A stretch of 64,000 bases of DNA from positions 62,001-126,000 of the forward strand of contig CAWEZO010000011.1 in assembly GCA_963813635.1 (NCBI GenBank), written 5' to 3'. Positions 8,334-17,483 of the stretch are shown piece after piece. Every line of letters begins with the position of its first letter. Positions within the stretch are counted from its first letter, which is position 1. Origin of the DNA: JBBRZM01 sp963813635 (GTDB lineage: Bacteria > Actinomycetota > Acidimicrobiia > IMCC26256 > JBBRZM01). The position numbers and the translations under genes are program-made. Below the pieces are notes generated by a model. It searched no databases. It was not told the DNA's origin and saw only the letters and a list, made by a program, of their open reading frames with translations.

Positions 8334-9260
8334 GAGAGCTCCGAGACCGCATCGCGCGCGAGGTGCGAAAGGTGGTCGTGGGCCAGGACGAGGTCGTCGA
8401 CCTGTTGCTTGCGTCGATCGCAGTCGGCGGCCATGCGCTGCTCGAAGGCGTACCCGGCACTGCGAAGACCCTCCTCGCGCAACGCGATGTCGCGTGCACT
8501 GGGCGTCTCGTTCCATCGGGTGCAGTTCACCCCCGACATGCTGCCGTCCGACCTCATCGGCACGATGACCTTGCGCGGACAAGAGCTCGTGTTTCGGCCC
8601 GGGCCCGTCTTCAGCAGCTTGCTGCTCGCCGATGAGATCAACCGCACGCCGCCCAAGACGCAGGCCGCGCTGCTCGAGGCGATGCAGGAAGGCCAGGTCT
8701 CGGTCGACGGAGTCTCCCATCCGCTCCCTGACCCGTTCCTTGTCGTCGCGACGCAGAACCCGATCGAGTACGAGGGCACCTACCCCCTCCCTGAAGCACA
8801 GCTCGACCGGTTCCTCGTGAAGATCGACGTGGGCTATCCGTCACCAGCCGACGAGGTCGCGGTACTGCGGCTCGCGCATCGGGGCGTGACGCCGATCACG
8901 CTCGATGACGTCGAAGCCGTCGCGAGCGCCGACGATCTGCGGGCGGCGCGTGCCGACGTCGACGCGACGACCGCGACCGACGAGGTGATCGGCTACATCT
9001 CGCAGATCGTCCGGCGCACTCGGGAGCTCCCGAGCATCGAGTTGGGAGCGAGCCCCCGCGCCACGGTGCATCTGCTCGCGGCATCGAAAGCGTCGGCGCG
9101 CCTCAGTGGACGCACGTTCGTGACACCTGACGACGTGTCGTGGATGGCCCGACCCGTCCTGCGTCATCGGCTTATACTGCGAGCCGAAGCCGAGCTCGAA
9201 CGGTACAGCCCTGACGACGCGGTGCGGGCCGCGCTCGCGGCGGTGCCCGTCCCCCGATGA
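8330..9260 (+). CDS. MoxR-family AAA+ ATPase, frame interrupted near 8483
   Basis: This MoxR-type AAA+ ATPase of about 309 residues carries Walker A GVPGTAKT, Walker B LLADEINRTPPKTQAALLEAMQEG and sensor 1 VVATQNPIEYEGTYPLPEAQLDRF. MoxR proteins act as chaperone-like ATPases for neighbouring VWA or DUF58 proteins. The frame changes after TLLAQ, near 8483 (AACGCGATG context), and continues as MSRALGVSFHRVQFTPDMLPSD. Removing one base restores the normal family sequence. The start is a TTG overlapping the DUF4350 stop. The whole domain is otherwise present, so a sequencing error is likely. Confidence 0.87.
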
Positions 9261-9336
9261 ATATGACCGTCCTGCTCGCGCTCGTCGTCGGCGCGGGCAT
9301 CGTCATCGGGCTTGCGAGCGCCGCCGATCAGTGTGA
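9257..9336 (+). CDS. Possible small single-helix membrane protein between MoxR and DUF58
   Basis: An ATG overlapping the MoxR stop opens MNMTVLLALVVGAGIVIGLASAADQ, one clean transmembrane helix. In the given frame it does not stop before the DUF58 start. A one-base shift would place a TGA at 9334-9336, which overlaps the DUF58 GTG (9333) by four bases, the same junction style as the other genes in this operon. It may instead be the N-terminus of DUF58 with a shift. This is an inference from overlap geometry. Confidence 0.35.
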
Positions 9337-10575
9337 CGCGGCGCGCCGGACTGCTGTTGCTGGCCGCGTCACTGCTCGCGCTGGTGTTCGTGCCGGAGAT
9401 CGCGCTCGTGTCGGCCTTTGCGGTCGGTGCCGCGTTCGTGGTGGATGCGTTCATGATCCGGCGGGCTCCGTCGGTACGCCGCGACATGTCGACCGTCCTC
9501 TCGCGCGGCGTCGCGTCACCGGTGCGTGTGGAATCCCGCCGGTCGCCGGGCGTGCGCGTGAGGCTGCGACAACCCCAGGTACCCGATATCGCGATCGAGC
9601 CGCCCGAGGGCACCGACGTGCTCGACGCCTCTGTCATCGCCCGGCGGCGCGGGCGTCACCAGCTCCCGCCGGTCGCCACCCGCACCGACGGACCGCTTCG
9701 CCTCGCCTCGTGGTACCGGGGTCGGAGCGACGCGACCGAGCTGCTCGTGTATCCCGACCTCCCTGCGGCCCGCCGGCTCGCACTCGCGGTTCGCCAGGGT
9801 CGCTTTCGTGACCCGGGGCGGCTCACCCGCGGTCCGCTCGGGCTGGGCACCGACTTCGAGTCGATCCGCGACTACTCGCCGGATGACGACGCTCGCCAGA
9901 TCAACTGGCGCGCCACGCAGCGCATGGGCCGGCCGATGAGCAACCAGTACCGCGTCGAGCAGGACCGCGAGGTCGTATGCGTCATCGACGCCGGACGCCT
10001 GATGACCGCGCCGATCGGCACGCTCACCCGCCTCGACGCGGCGCTCGACGCGGTCGCCGCGGTCGCGTTCGTGGCGGATGAGGTCGGCGACCGCTGTGGC
10101 GCCGTCGCGTTCGACAGTGCAGTGCGCCGTCGGATTTCGCCGCGCCGAAGCGGCGGCGACGCGGTCATCCGCGCCATCATTCGACCTCGAGCCCACCAAG
10201 CTCGACGCCGACTATGAGCTCGCGTTCCGAACGATCGGAGGTGGGAAGCGTGCGTTCGTGCTGGTGCTCACCGACCTCCTCGACGAGGCTGCCGCGGACG
10301 CACTGGTCGACGCGGTCCCGGTGCTCGCACGGCGGCACATGGTCGTCATCGCGAGCGCAACCGACCCCGACCTGGCGCAACTGGTCGCGAACCCGCCGGC
10401 TTCGACAGCCGACGTCTACGCCGCGTCGGCCGCGCTCGAGGTGTTGAACGCCCGCGCCCGAGTTGCCGCACAGCTGCGCCATGCGGGTGCCCAGGTGCTC
10501 GAGGCGTCTCCGGAACGGCTTGCGACCGCGTGCGTGGGCGCGTACCTCAGGGCGAAGGCGCGGGCGCGACTGTGA
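9333..10575 (+). CDS. DUF58 domain protein, frame interrupted near 10181
   Basis: A protein of about 413 residues starts at GTG 9333 (VTRRAGLLLLAASLLALVFVPE) with two N-terminal transmembrane helices. The DUF58 hallmark, GTDFESIRDYSPDDDARQINWRATQRMG, is intact, and a von Willebrand A-like fold follows (VVCVIDAGRLM, RCGAVAFDSAVRR). After AVIRAI the frame shifts near 10181; the rest (FDLEPTKLDADYELAFRTI, AFVLVLTDLLDEAAADALVDAV) completes the fold to ATACVGAYLRAKARARL. One extra base explains it. It is the presumed client or partner of the MoxR ATPase upstream. Substrate and process are unknown. Confidence 0.85.
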
Positions 10576-11579
10576 TCGGCCGCACGGGCTCCCACTCGGT
10601 AACGAGGTCGCTCGTCGGGGACGGCTCCGGCCGTTCGGCGCGGCCGCGCCACAGCACCAGGCCCCAGTAGAGGACGCCGAGCGACAACCCAACGGTGAGC
10701 ACCGCCCCCAGGCCGAGGCCGGACGGGGTCACGAAGCCCTCCACGAGCCCGGCCACAACGAGCCACGGCATCGTGCCGATCACGACCTCGACCGCCGGGC
10801 GCGCCTCGGCAAAGAGGGCGTCGGCGCGCCGGCGCCGGCCGGGTGCGACCAGGGCCCAGCCCATGCGCATCCCCGCGGCGCTCGTCACGACGATGCAGGA
10901 CAGCTCGAGCACGCCGTGGGCCAAGGTGAGCTGGAAGAACGGTTTGCCGTTGCCGGCCCAGATCGACAGCCCCGTGATCGCACCGAACAACACTCCCTGG
11001 TACACGAGCATCGAGCGCGGCACCGAGCCCGGCGGCGATGCCACCCGCGAAGGTGATGAACGTGACCTGGATGTTGTGGGTGAAGATCTGACTCGCGAAC
11101 GCGCTCTCCTGGTCGGGTGTCAGGCCGAGGTCGGTGCCGTGCCGGGGTCGTGTGACCGACTGATACTGCGAGGGAACGACACCGCTGGCCGCGCCAGGGT
11201 CGCGCACCGCCCAGAACGCCGTGAGCACCCACGGCCCGAACAGCAACAGCGCCGACACCAACAACAGCGCGGGACGCTCACGCACGCGGCGCCAGTAGCC
11301 CGTCGTCACGAAGTGCACGAACGACATGCTTCGCCGTTCGCTGTCGTACACGAGCGGCCGCGCCCGACTCACGAGCCCTTCGAGCTGCGCAACGATCGGA
11401 TGCCCCGGGTACTCCCGTCGCGCACGGCCGAGATCTGCCGCCGCGGCGCGATACAGGCTGCCGAGCCGCCGGACGCCATCGGGGCCGAGGCGCTCCACCC
11501 GGCGACCGGCCCCGTCGAGCAGCGCGCCGAGCTCCGCCCATCGTTCCTGGCGTTCGGCGACGAAGCGGTCCTGGTTCAC
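10547..11579 (-). CDS. Stage II sporulation protein M (SpoIIM)-like membrane protein, frame interrupted near 11033
   Basis: A membrane protein of about 344 residues starts at GTG 11579 (VNQDRFVAERQERWAELGALLD). The N-terminal helical part has the family pattern RLGSLYRAAAADLGRARREYPGH; transmembrane segments include ALLLVSALLLFGPWVLTAFWA. After FITFAGGIAAGLGA the frame shifts near 11033, in a GCCGCGCTCG context, and continues SMLVYQGVLFGAITGLSIWAG. SpoIIM-like proteins are common in non-sporulating actinobacteria beside RDD, DUF58 and MoxR genes, as here, where it is convergent with DUF58 and divergent from an RDD gene. The role outside sporulation is unknown. Confidence 0.83.
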
Positions 11580-11604
11580 GTCACCATTGTCTACCGTCTT
11601 GGCG

Positions 11605-12372
11605 ATGACCTTTGACGACCGGATGACCATCAGCACTCCCGAGGGCATCGACCTCGAAGTGGTGCTGGCCGGCCTCGGTTCCCGTTTCGCCGCCGGCGCG
11701 TTCGACACGTTCATCCAGCTGGTGCTGCTGTTCGTGTTCTCGCTCGTGTTCCTCGGCGAAAGCGGGAGCGGGCTGAGTCAGGCCGTGTTCTACGTGCTGG
11801 CGTTCATCGTGCTCTTCGGTTACTACGTCATCTTCGAGACGCTCAACCGTGGGCGCACGCCCGGCAAGGCGATTGGAGGGCTGCGGGTCGTGCAGTCGGG
11901 CGGTCAGCCGGTGGGCTTCATGGCGAGCGCGCTTCGCACCATCGTGCGACTGGCCGACGGGTTCATCATCCTCACGTTCTTCCTCGTGCCGGTGGGCATG
12001 GTCAGCATTCTCGCCACGAAGAAGAACCAGCGCCTCGGCGATCTCGCTGCCGGCACGGTCGTGATCCGCGAGCCGCGGGCGCGCGCGGCGCCGATCCTCG
12101 CGCCCGCCCCGTGGATGCAACCGCCGCCCCCGTCGATGCCGCCGCCGAACGCTCCGTACATGCAGTGGGACGTCAGCGCGGTCACCAACGACGAAGAGGC
12201 CGTCATCCGCCGGTTCCTCGATCGGCGCATGACGCTCGACCCCAACGCCCGACTGCACCTCGCAACCGATCTCGCGGCACGGTTGCACCCGAAGATCGCC
12301 GGCGCCCCCACCAACTGGTATCCGGAGGCGTTCCTCGAAGGTGTGGTCGCCGCCAAAGACGCCCGCCGCTGA
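11605..12372 (+). CDS. RDD family membrane protein with C-terminal soluble extension
   Basis: This 255-residue protein has the RDD signature: GLGSRFAAGAFDTFIQ (Arg/Asp of helix 1), LNRGRTPGKAIGGLRVV after helix 2, and NQRLGDLAAGTVV near the end of the membrane part. A Pro-rich linker (APWMQPPPPSMPPPNAPYM) leads to a small helical tail, IRRFLDRRMTLDPNARLHLATDLAARLHPK. Start ATG 11605 is 25 bases from the divergent spoIIM-like start, so the two share a promoter region. RDD proteins have been linked to ion or solute transport; no substrate can be assigned here. Confidence 0.85.
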   Translation: MTFDDRMTISTPEGIDLEVVLAGLGSRFAAGAFDTFIQLVLLFVFSLVFLGESGSGLSQAVFYVLAFIVLFGYYVIFETLNRGRTPGKAIGGLRVVQSGGQPVGFMASALRTIVRLADGFIILTFFLVPVGMVSILATKKNQRLGDLAAGTVVIREPRARAAPILAPAPWMQPPPPSMPPPNAPYMQWDVSAVTNDEEAVIRRFLDRRMTLDPNARLHLATDLAARLHPKIAGAPTNWYPEAFLEGVVAAKDARR

Positions 12373-12388
12373 CGCCTAGGATCGCCCC

Positions 12389-12802
12389 GTGCACACTGGA
12401 CACACTCCGGCGATGCCGGCGGCGACGAGGGCAAAGACGGCGATCGACTTGCGGCTGCTGCGCCCGGTCGCGGCCCTCATGCTCGGTGCGGCGATCGTGA
12501 GACCGATGATTCCGCACCAGCCGGGACTGCCCTGCCCGCTGCGCACGCTCACCGGCGTGCCGTGCCCGATGTGTGGCATGACCCGCAGCGTGACCTCGGC
12601 GGTGCACTTCGACTGGGTGGCGTCGTTGCGGTACAGCCCCGGAGGCGTGCTCGTCGTGCTCTTCGCGGTGGTCCTGCTTGCAACGTGGCTCGCCGGATGG
12701 CGACCGCAGCGCATATCCATTCCCGCGTGGGTGCTGCCCGCAATACTTGGCGTGCTCTGGAGCTACCAGCTCTTCAAGTACTCGACCGGACGACCGCTCT
12801 GA
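12389..12802 (+). CDS. DUF2752 domain membrane protein
   Basis: This 137-residue protein contains the DUF2752 signature CPLRTLTGVPCPMCGMTRSVTSAVH, with three conserved cysteines, followed by hydrophobic segments (GVLVVLFAVVLLATWLAG and WVLPAILGVLWSYQL). The Cys arrangement suggests metal or disulfide binding, but the family function is unknown. The start is a GTG (MHTGHTPAMPAATRAK). It lies 16 bases after the RDD gene in the same direction and 47 bases before a second RDD gene, so probably in the same transcript. Confidence 0.8.
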   Translation: MHTGHTPAMPAATRAKTAIDLRLLRPVAALMLGAAIVRPMIPHQPGLPCPLRTLTGVPCPMCGMTRSVTSAVHFDWVASLRYSPGGVLVVLFAVVLLATWLAGWRPQRISIPAWVLPAILGVLWSYQLFKYSTGRPL

Positions 12803-12849
12803 CGCGCGTCGCCTGACGGGAAGCTCGTCTGACAGGGAAGGGAGCCCCC

Positions 12850-13371
12850 ATGTCACAAGTGCCGCCACCTCCGCCACCTCCGCCACCTCCGCCGCCTCCG
12901 CCACCACCACCCGGCGGATACATGCCGCCCGGGCAGCCGATGCGGCCCGTGGGCCCATCAGGTCCGCGGGCCGGTTTCTGGATCCGGTTCGTGGGACTGC
13001 TCATCGACGGCTTCATCACGTCGATCCCGGGATGGCTCGTCGGCGTGGCATCAGGGTCGACCTTCGGCGTCTACGGGATCAGCTCGCTCGTGGGCCTCGC
13101 CTACTCGGTGTACTTCATCGGGAGCCCGAGCGGTCAGACGATCGGGATGAAAGCGATGAGCATCCGCGCGATCGACGCGCAGACCGGCGGGCAGGTCGAC
13201 TACAGCAAGGCCTTCATCCGCTGGCTGGTGGCGCTCGTGTCAGGTCTTGCTTGCGGGCTCGGTTACCTCTGGATGTTGTGGGATCCCGAGAAGCAGACGT
13301 GGCAGGACAAGGTCGCCGGCACGTTCGTGGTGCCGACGAGCGCATACCCCGTGGCGAACTGGCCGGGTTGA
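12850..13371 (+). CDS. RDD family protein with poly-proline N-terminus
   Basis: This 173-residue protein begins MSQV followed by 17 consecutive prolines and GGYMPPGQPMRPVGP. The RDD domain follows: GFWIRFVGLLIDGFITSIPG, then GSPSGQTIGMKAMSIRAID and KQTWQDKVAGTFVV. The poly-proline run is encoded by alternating CCG/CCA/CCT codons and probably varies in length between strains; translation would be expected to depend on EF-P. It is a distinct, shorter RDD protein than the one at 11605. A bidirectional terminator follows. Confidence 0.85.
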   Translation: MSQVPPPPPPPPPPPPPPPPPGGYMPPGQPMRPVGPSGPRAGFWIRFVGLLIDGFITSIPGWLVGVASGSTFGVYGISSLVGLAYSVYFIGSPSGQTIGMKAMSIRAIDAQTGGQVDYSKAFIRWLVALVSGLACGLGYLWMLWDPEKQTWQDKVAGTFVVPTSAYPVANWPG

Positions 13372-13387
13372 GCAACCGTGTGACCAT

Positions 13388-13422
13388 GCAAAAGCGGCGG
13401 CCCGTCGGGCCGCCGCTTTGCG
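13388..13422. terminator. Bidirectional intrinsic terminator
   Basis: A GC-rich stem of about 13 bp (AAAGCGGCGGCCC at 13391 pairing with GGGCCGCCGCTTT to 13419) has a tiny GTC-type loop. It is flanked by A on one side and T on the other, and sits between the convergent RDD and DUF4234 genes. It can serve both strands. Confidence 0.75.
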
Positions 13423-13437
13423 TTGCGTGAGAATCGG

Positions 13438-13842
13438 TTACGCCGGCCAGACCGCGCCGCGGCGCTTCCAGTATTCGTTGAGGGCGTTCTGCACTTTGAC
13501 GACCCAGATGATGAAGCCGACCAACGGGATCAAGTTCCAGAACCCGGTGACGCCTCGTACCGGCTTCTCCTGGCCGGCGCGCTCATACATGTTGCCGACC
13601 TCGGACGGGATCAGGAACCAGTTGACGACCCCGATGATGATCCCGATCACCAGCCCGACGACGCCGCCGACGCCCTCGCCGCTGTGGTCCTTCATCTCTT
13701 GGAACACTTTGTACGTCCAGTACAGGAAGTAGATCCCGCACGTGACGAGCGACAGCAGGATCACGGTCACCGGTGAACGAAGCGTGCCGACCGCGCCGTA
13801 GGGCGCTGGTGCCGCGGCTGGCGGCGGTGGTGTTGTGGCCAT
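13438..13842 (-). CDS. DUF4234 domain membrane protein
   Basis: This 134-residue protein begins MATTPPPPAAAPAPYGAVGTLRSP and shows the DUF4234 pattern: LRSPVTVILLSLVTCGIYFLYWTYKVFQEM (helix 1 ending in YWxYK), a Gly-rich second helix VGGVVGLVIGIIIGVVNWFLIPSEVGNMY, and a third, GFWNLIPLVGFIIWVVKVQNALNEYW. Start ATG 13842 was chosen because upstream codons fall inside a tandem repeat. Function unknown. It is divergent from metY across the repeat array. Confidence 0.8.
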   Translation of the reverse strand: MATTPPPPAAAPAPYGAVGTLRSPVTVILLSLVTCGIYFLYWTYKVFQEMKDHSGEGVGGVVGLVIGIIIGVVNWFLIPSEVGNMYERAGQEKPVRGVTGFWNLIPLVGFIIWVVKVQNALNEYWKRRGAVWPA

Positions 13843-13855
13843 CGGGGCTCCAATC

Positions 13856-13954
13856 GTGTGTGCGCCGCCGGTTGGCGGACGTGTGTGCGCCGCCGGTTGG
13901 CGGACGTGTGTGCGCCGCCGGTTGGCGGACGTGTGTGCGCCGCCAGTTGGCGAC
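13856..13954. repeat. Four tandem 25-bp repeats upstream of metY
   Basis: Three identical 25-bp units (13856-13880, 13881-13905, 13906-13930) and a fourth 24-bp variant (13931-13954, one substitution and one deletion) lie head to tail. Each begins GTGTGTGCGCCGCC and includes the hairpin CCGCC-GGTT-GGCGG. They sit just 5' of the DUF4234 start and about 10 bases before the candidate -35 of metY. Origin and role are unknown. The copy number looks like a variable-number tandem repeat. Confidence 0.95.
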
Positions 13955-13963
13955 AAACCGCTA

Positions 13964-13993
13964 TTGACCGGTTGGGAGTCTCGCACTTACGGT
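13964..13993 (+). promoter_or_regulatory. Candidate metY promoter
   Basis: TTGACC at 13964-13969, an 18-base spacer and TACGGT at 13988-13993 form a housekeeping-type promoter. A 5' leader of about 40 bases follows, with GAGGAGGG at 14027-14034 as ribosome site. A possible pseudoknot (GGTTG/CAACC with GCAC/GTGC) overlaps the promoter, so it is not a convincing riboswitch. Confidence 0.5.
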
Positions 13994-14039
13994 CAACCCG
14001 TGCTGACTACCACATCCCGTTCGCCCGAGGAGGGCCTGC

Positions 14040-15340
<1,301 letters not shown>

Positions 15341-15344
<4 letters not shown>

Positions 15345-16482
15345 CCGACGGGTCTTCACCCGTTCCGGCAAGTGGTGCCTGGCGCCCCGGCGATGAGCCG
15401 GGGCGTCGGCAGTTCCGCACATTGTTCGGCGCGCGTCCGCATGTGCTCGACGCCGGCGGACGTCTCGCACCTGTCGAAGTCGCGTTCGAAACCTGGGGTG
15501 AGCTCGATGCGCGTGCGTCCAACGCGGTGCTCGTGTTGCACGCGCTCACGGGCGACAGTCACGCCGCCGGCCCATCCGGTCCCGGTCATCCCCAGCTCGG
15601 TTGGTGGGATGCGCTGATCGGTCCGGGTCGGGCCGTGGACACCGAGCGGTTCTTCGTGGTGTGTCCCAACGTCCTCGGCGGCTGCCAGGGCACCACTGGC
15701 CCGGCCACGCTCGCCGCCGACGGCAAGCCCTACGGCTCCCGGTTCCCTCCCATCACCATTCGCGACCAGGTGGTGGTCGAGGCCGCGCTCGCCGACACGC
15801 TCGGCATCCAGCGATGGGCGGGGGTAGTCGGCGGGTCGATGGGCGGCATGCGCGTGCTCGAGTGGGCCGTGAGCCTTCCGGAACGGGTGGCGCGCGCGGC
15901 GATCATCGCCGTCGGTGCGACCGCGACCGCCGACGAGATCGCTCTCTGCTCGTTGCAGGTGCGAGCGATCGAGACTGATCCGAAGTTTCGGGGCGGCGAC
16001 TATTACGACGCCGCGCCGGGCGACGGCCCCCACCTCGGCCTCTCGGTGGCGCGGGGCATCGGTCACCTGAGCTATCGCTCCGAGTTGGAGCTCGACGAGC
16101 GGTTCGGCCGCGGTCATCAAGGTGACGAGAATCCCTTCGAAGGCGGCCGGTACGCGATCGAGTCGTACCTCGAATACCACGGTGAGAAGCTCGCGCGCCG
16201 TTTCGACGCGAACACCTACGTCGTGCTCAACCGGGCGATGAACCACCACGACGTCGGTCGCGGCCGCGGTGGCATCGAGGCTGCACTTGGTCGCGTCACG
16301 TGCGACGTCACGCTGGCGGGCATCTCGTCAGATCGGCTCTATCCACTGCGGTTGCAGTACGAGCTTGCCGACCTCATCCCCGCGCGAGCGATGTGCAGGT
16401 AATCGATTCGATCGCCGGCCACGACGGCTTCCTCACCGATACCGAAGCCATCGGCAAGGTCCTCGGCCGCGCCCTCGCTTGA
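15341..16482 (+). CDS. metX: Homoserine O-acetyltransferase, frame interrupted near 16389
   Basis: This alpha/beta-hydrolase-fold acetyltransferase of about 380 residues makes O-acetylhomoserine for MetY. Landmarks are VEVAFETWGELDARASNAVLVLHALTGDSH, CPNVLGGCQGTTGP, the nucleophile elbow GVVGGSMGGMRVLEW (Ser), and the C-terminal GHDGFLTDTEAIG (His). The frame breaks after ADLIPARA near 16389 (CGCGCGAGCG context); one added base restores SDVQVIDSIAGHDGFL. Without that correction the protein would stop at 16402 and lose the catalytic His. Coupled to metY by ATGA-type overlap. Confidence 0.9.
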
Positions 16483-16512
16483 CCGTCGCTCGTCACCGTC
16501 GCGCGGCAGCGC

Positions 16513-17122
16513 TCAGGTACCGACTTCCCGACGGCCCTCGAGCGCGCGGCCGAGCGTGACCTCGTCGGCGTACTCGAGGTCGCCGCCGACCGGCAGGCCG
16601 CTGGCGATGCGCGTCACTTTGACGTCCAGCGGCTCCAGGAGACGCGCGAGATACATCGCGGTGGCTTCCCCCTCGATGTTGGGGTTGGTCGCGAGGATCA
16701 CCTCGGCGACACCCTCGTCGGCGATGCGCACGAGCAACTCCCGGATGCGGAGCTGTTCCGGCCCGACGCCTTCGATCGGAGAGATCGCTCCCTGCAACAC
16801 GTGATACCGACCCTTGAACTCCTGCGTGCGCTCCACCGCGACGATGTCGCGCGGTTCCTCGACGACACAGAGCAGCGACGCGTCACGCCGTTCGTCGCGG
16901 CAGTACGCGCAGAGCTCGCCTTCGGCGATGTTGAAGCACCGGGTACACCAGGCAATGCGCGCCTTGGCTTCTGTTATCGCGTGCCGCGAGTCGATTTGCA
17001 TCTTCGGACGCGGACTTCAAGATGTAGAACGCGATGCGCTGCGCCGACTTCGGCCCGACGCCGGGAAGGCGCCCGAGCTCGTCGATCAGCTTCTGGACAG
17101 GCCCTTCGTAGGTTGCGCTCAC
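16513..17122 (-). CDS. recR: Recombination protein RecR, frame interrupted near 17000
   Basis: This recombination mediator of about 203 residues works with RecO/RecF in gap repair. The N-terminal helix-hairpin-helix is YEGPVQKLIDELGRLPGVGPKSAQRIAFYIL; the zinc finger is CTRCFNIAEGELCAYC; the Toprim part is LCVVEEPRDIVAVERT, and a Walker B-like segment VAEVILATNPNIEGEATAMYLARLL follows. The reading frame changes around 17000 between NRLA and AITEAKARIAWC, in the context GGCACGCGATAAC; one extra base explains it. A single-copy repair gene with no other damage is unlikely to be a real pseudogene. It follows ybaB and dnaX, the conserved order. Confidence 0.9.
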
Positions 17123-17133
17123 GGATCGACGCG

Positions 17134-17466
17134 CTAGCCGAGCATTCCGCCGAGACCACCGAGGTCGAGCCCGGCGGTCAGCGGTCCCATGCGCTCGGCC
17201 TGGAGTGCCTGCGCGCTCCGCATCGCCTCGGTGACCGCCGCAACCACGAGATCTTCGAGCATCTCGACGTCGTCGGGATCGACGACCTCCGGCGCGAGCT
17301 TCACCGACTGCAGCTCTCCCGTGCCGGTAACCACCGCGCTCACGACCCCGCCGCCAACCGAGGCTTCGACGGTCTCGGTTGCGAGCGAAGCTTGCGCGGC
17401 AGCCATATCGGCCTGCATCTTCTGCATCTGCTGCATCATCTGATTGAGCTGCTTCTGGCTGGGCAC
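17134..17466 (-). CDS. ybaB: Nucleoid-associated protein, YbaB/EbfC family
   Basis: This 110-residue DNA-binding protein has the family layout: an N-terminal coiled coil (QKQLNQMMQQMQKMQADMAAAQASL), a beta core (VEASVGGGVVSAVVTGTGELQSVKLAPEVVDPDDVEMLEDLVVAAV) and a Gly-rich C-terminal tail (GLDLGGLGGMLG). It sits between dnaX and recR, the near-universal arrangement. The spacing is 11 bases to recR and 17 bases from dnaX, so one transcript is likely. It binds DNA as a dimer; a role in nucleoid structure or recombination is inferred from the family. Confidence 0.93.
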   Translation of the reverse strand: MPSQKQLNQMMQQMQKMQADMAAAQASLATETVEASVGGGVVSAVVTGTGELQSVKLAPEVVDPDDVEMLEDLVVAAVTEAMRSAQALQAERMGPLTAGLDLGGLGGMLG

Positions 17467-17483
17467 GATCGGCTCCTCACGCG

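Noticed and set aside
12858..12912. CCGCCACCTCCGCC tandem triplets as a candidate CRISPR or repeat array
   Set aside because: It is simply the coding sequence of the poly-proline start of an RDD protein. No spaced repeats or cas genes occur anywhere in the window.
13955..14039. Possible SAM-type pseudoknot riboswitch upstream of metY (GGTTG/CAACC and GCAC/GTGC)
   Set aside because: The helices overlap the best -35/-10 promoter and do not match SAM-I, SAM-II or SAM-IV consensus, so they would not be in the transcript as needed.
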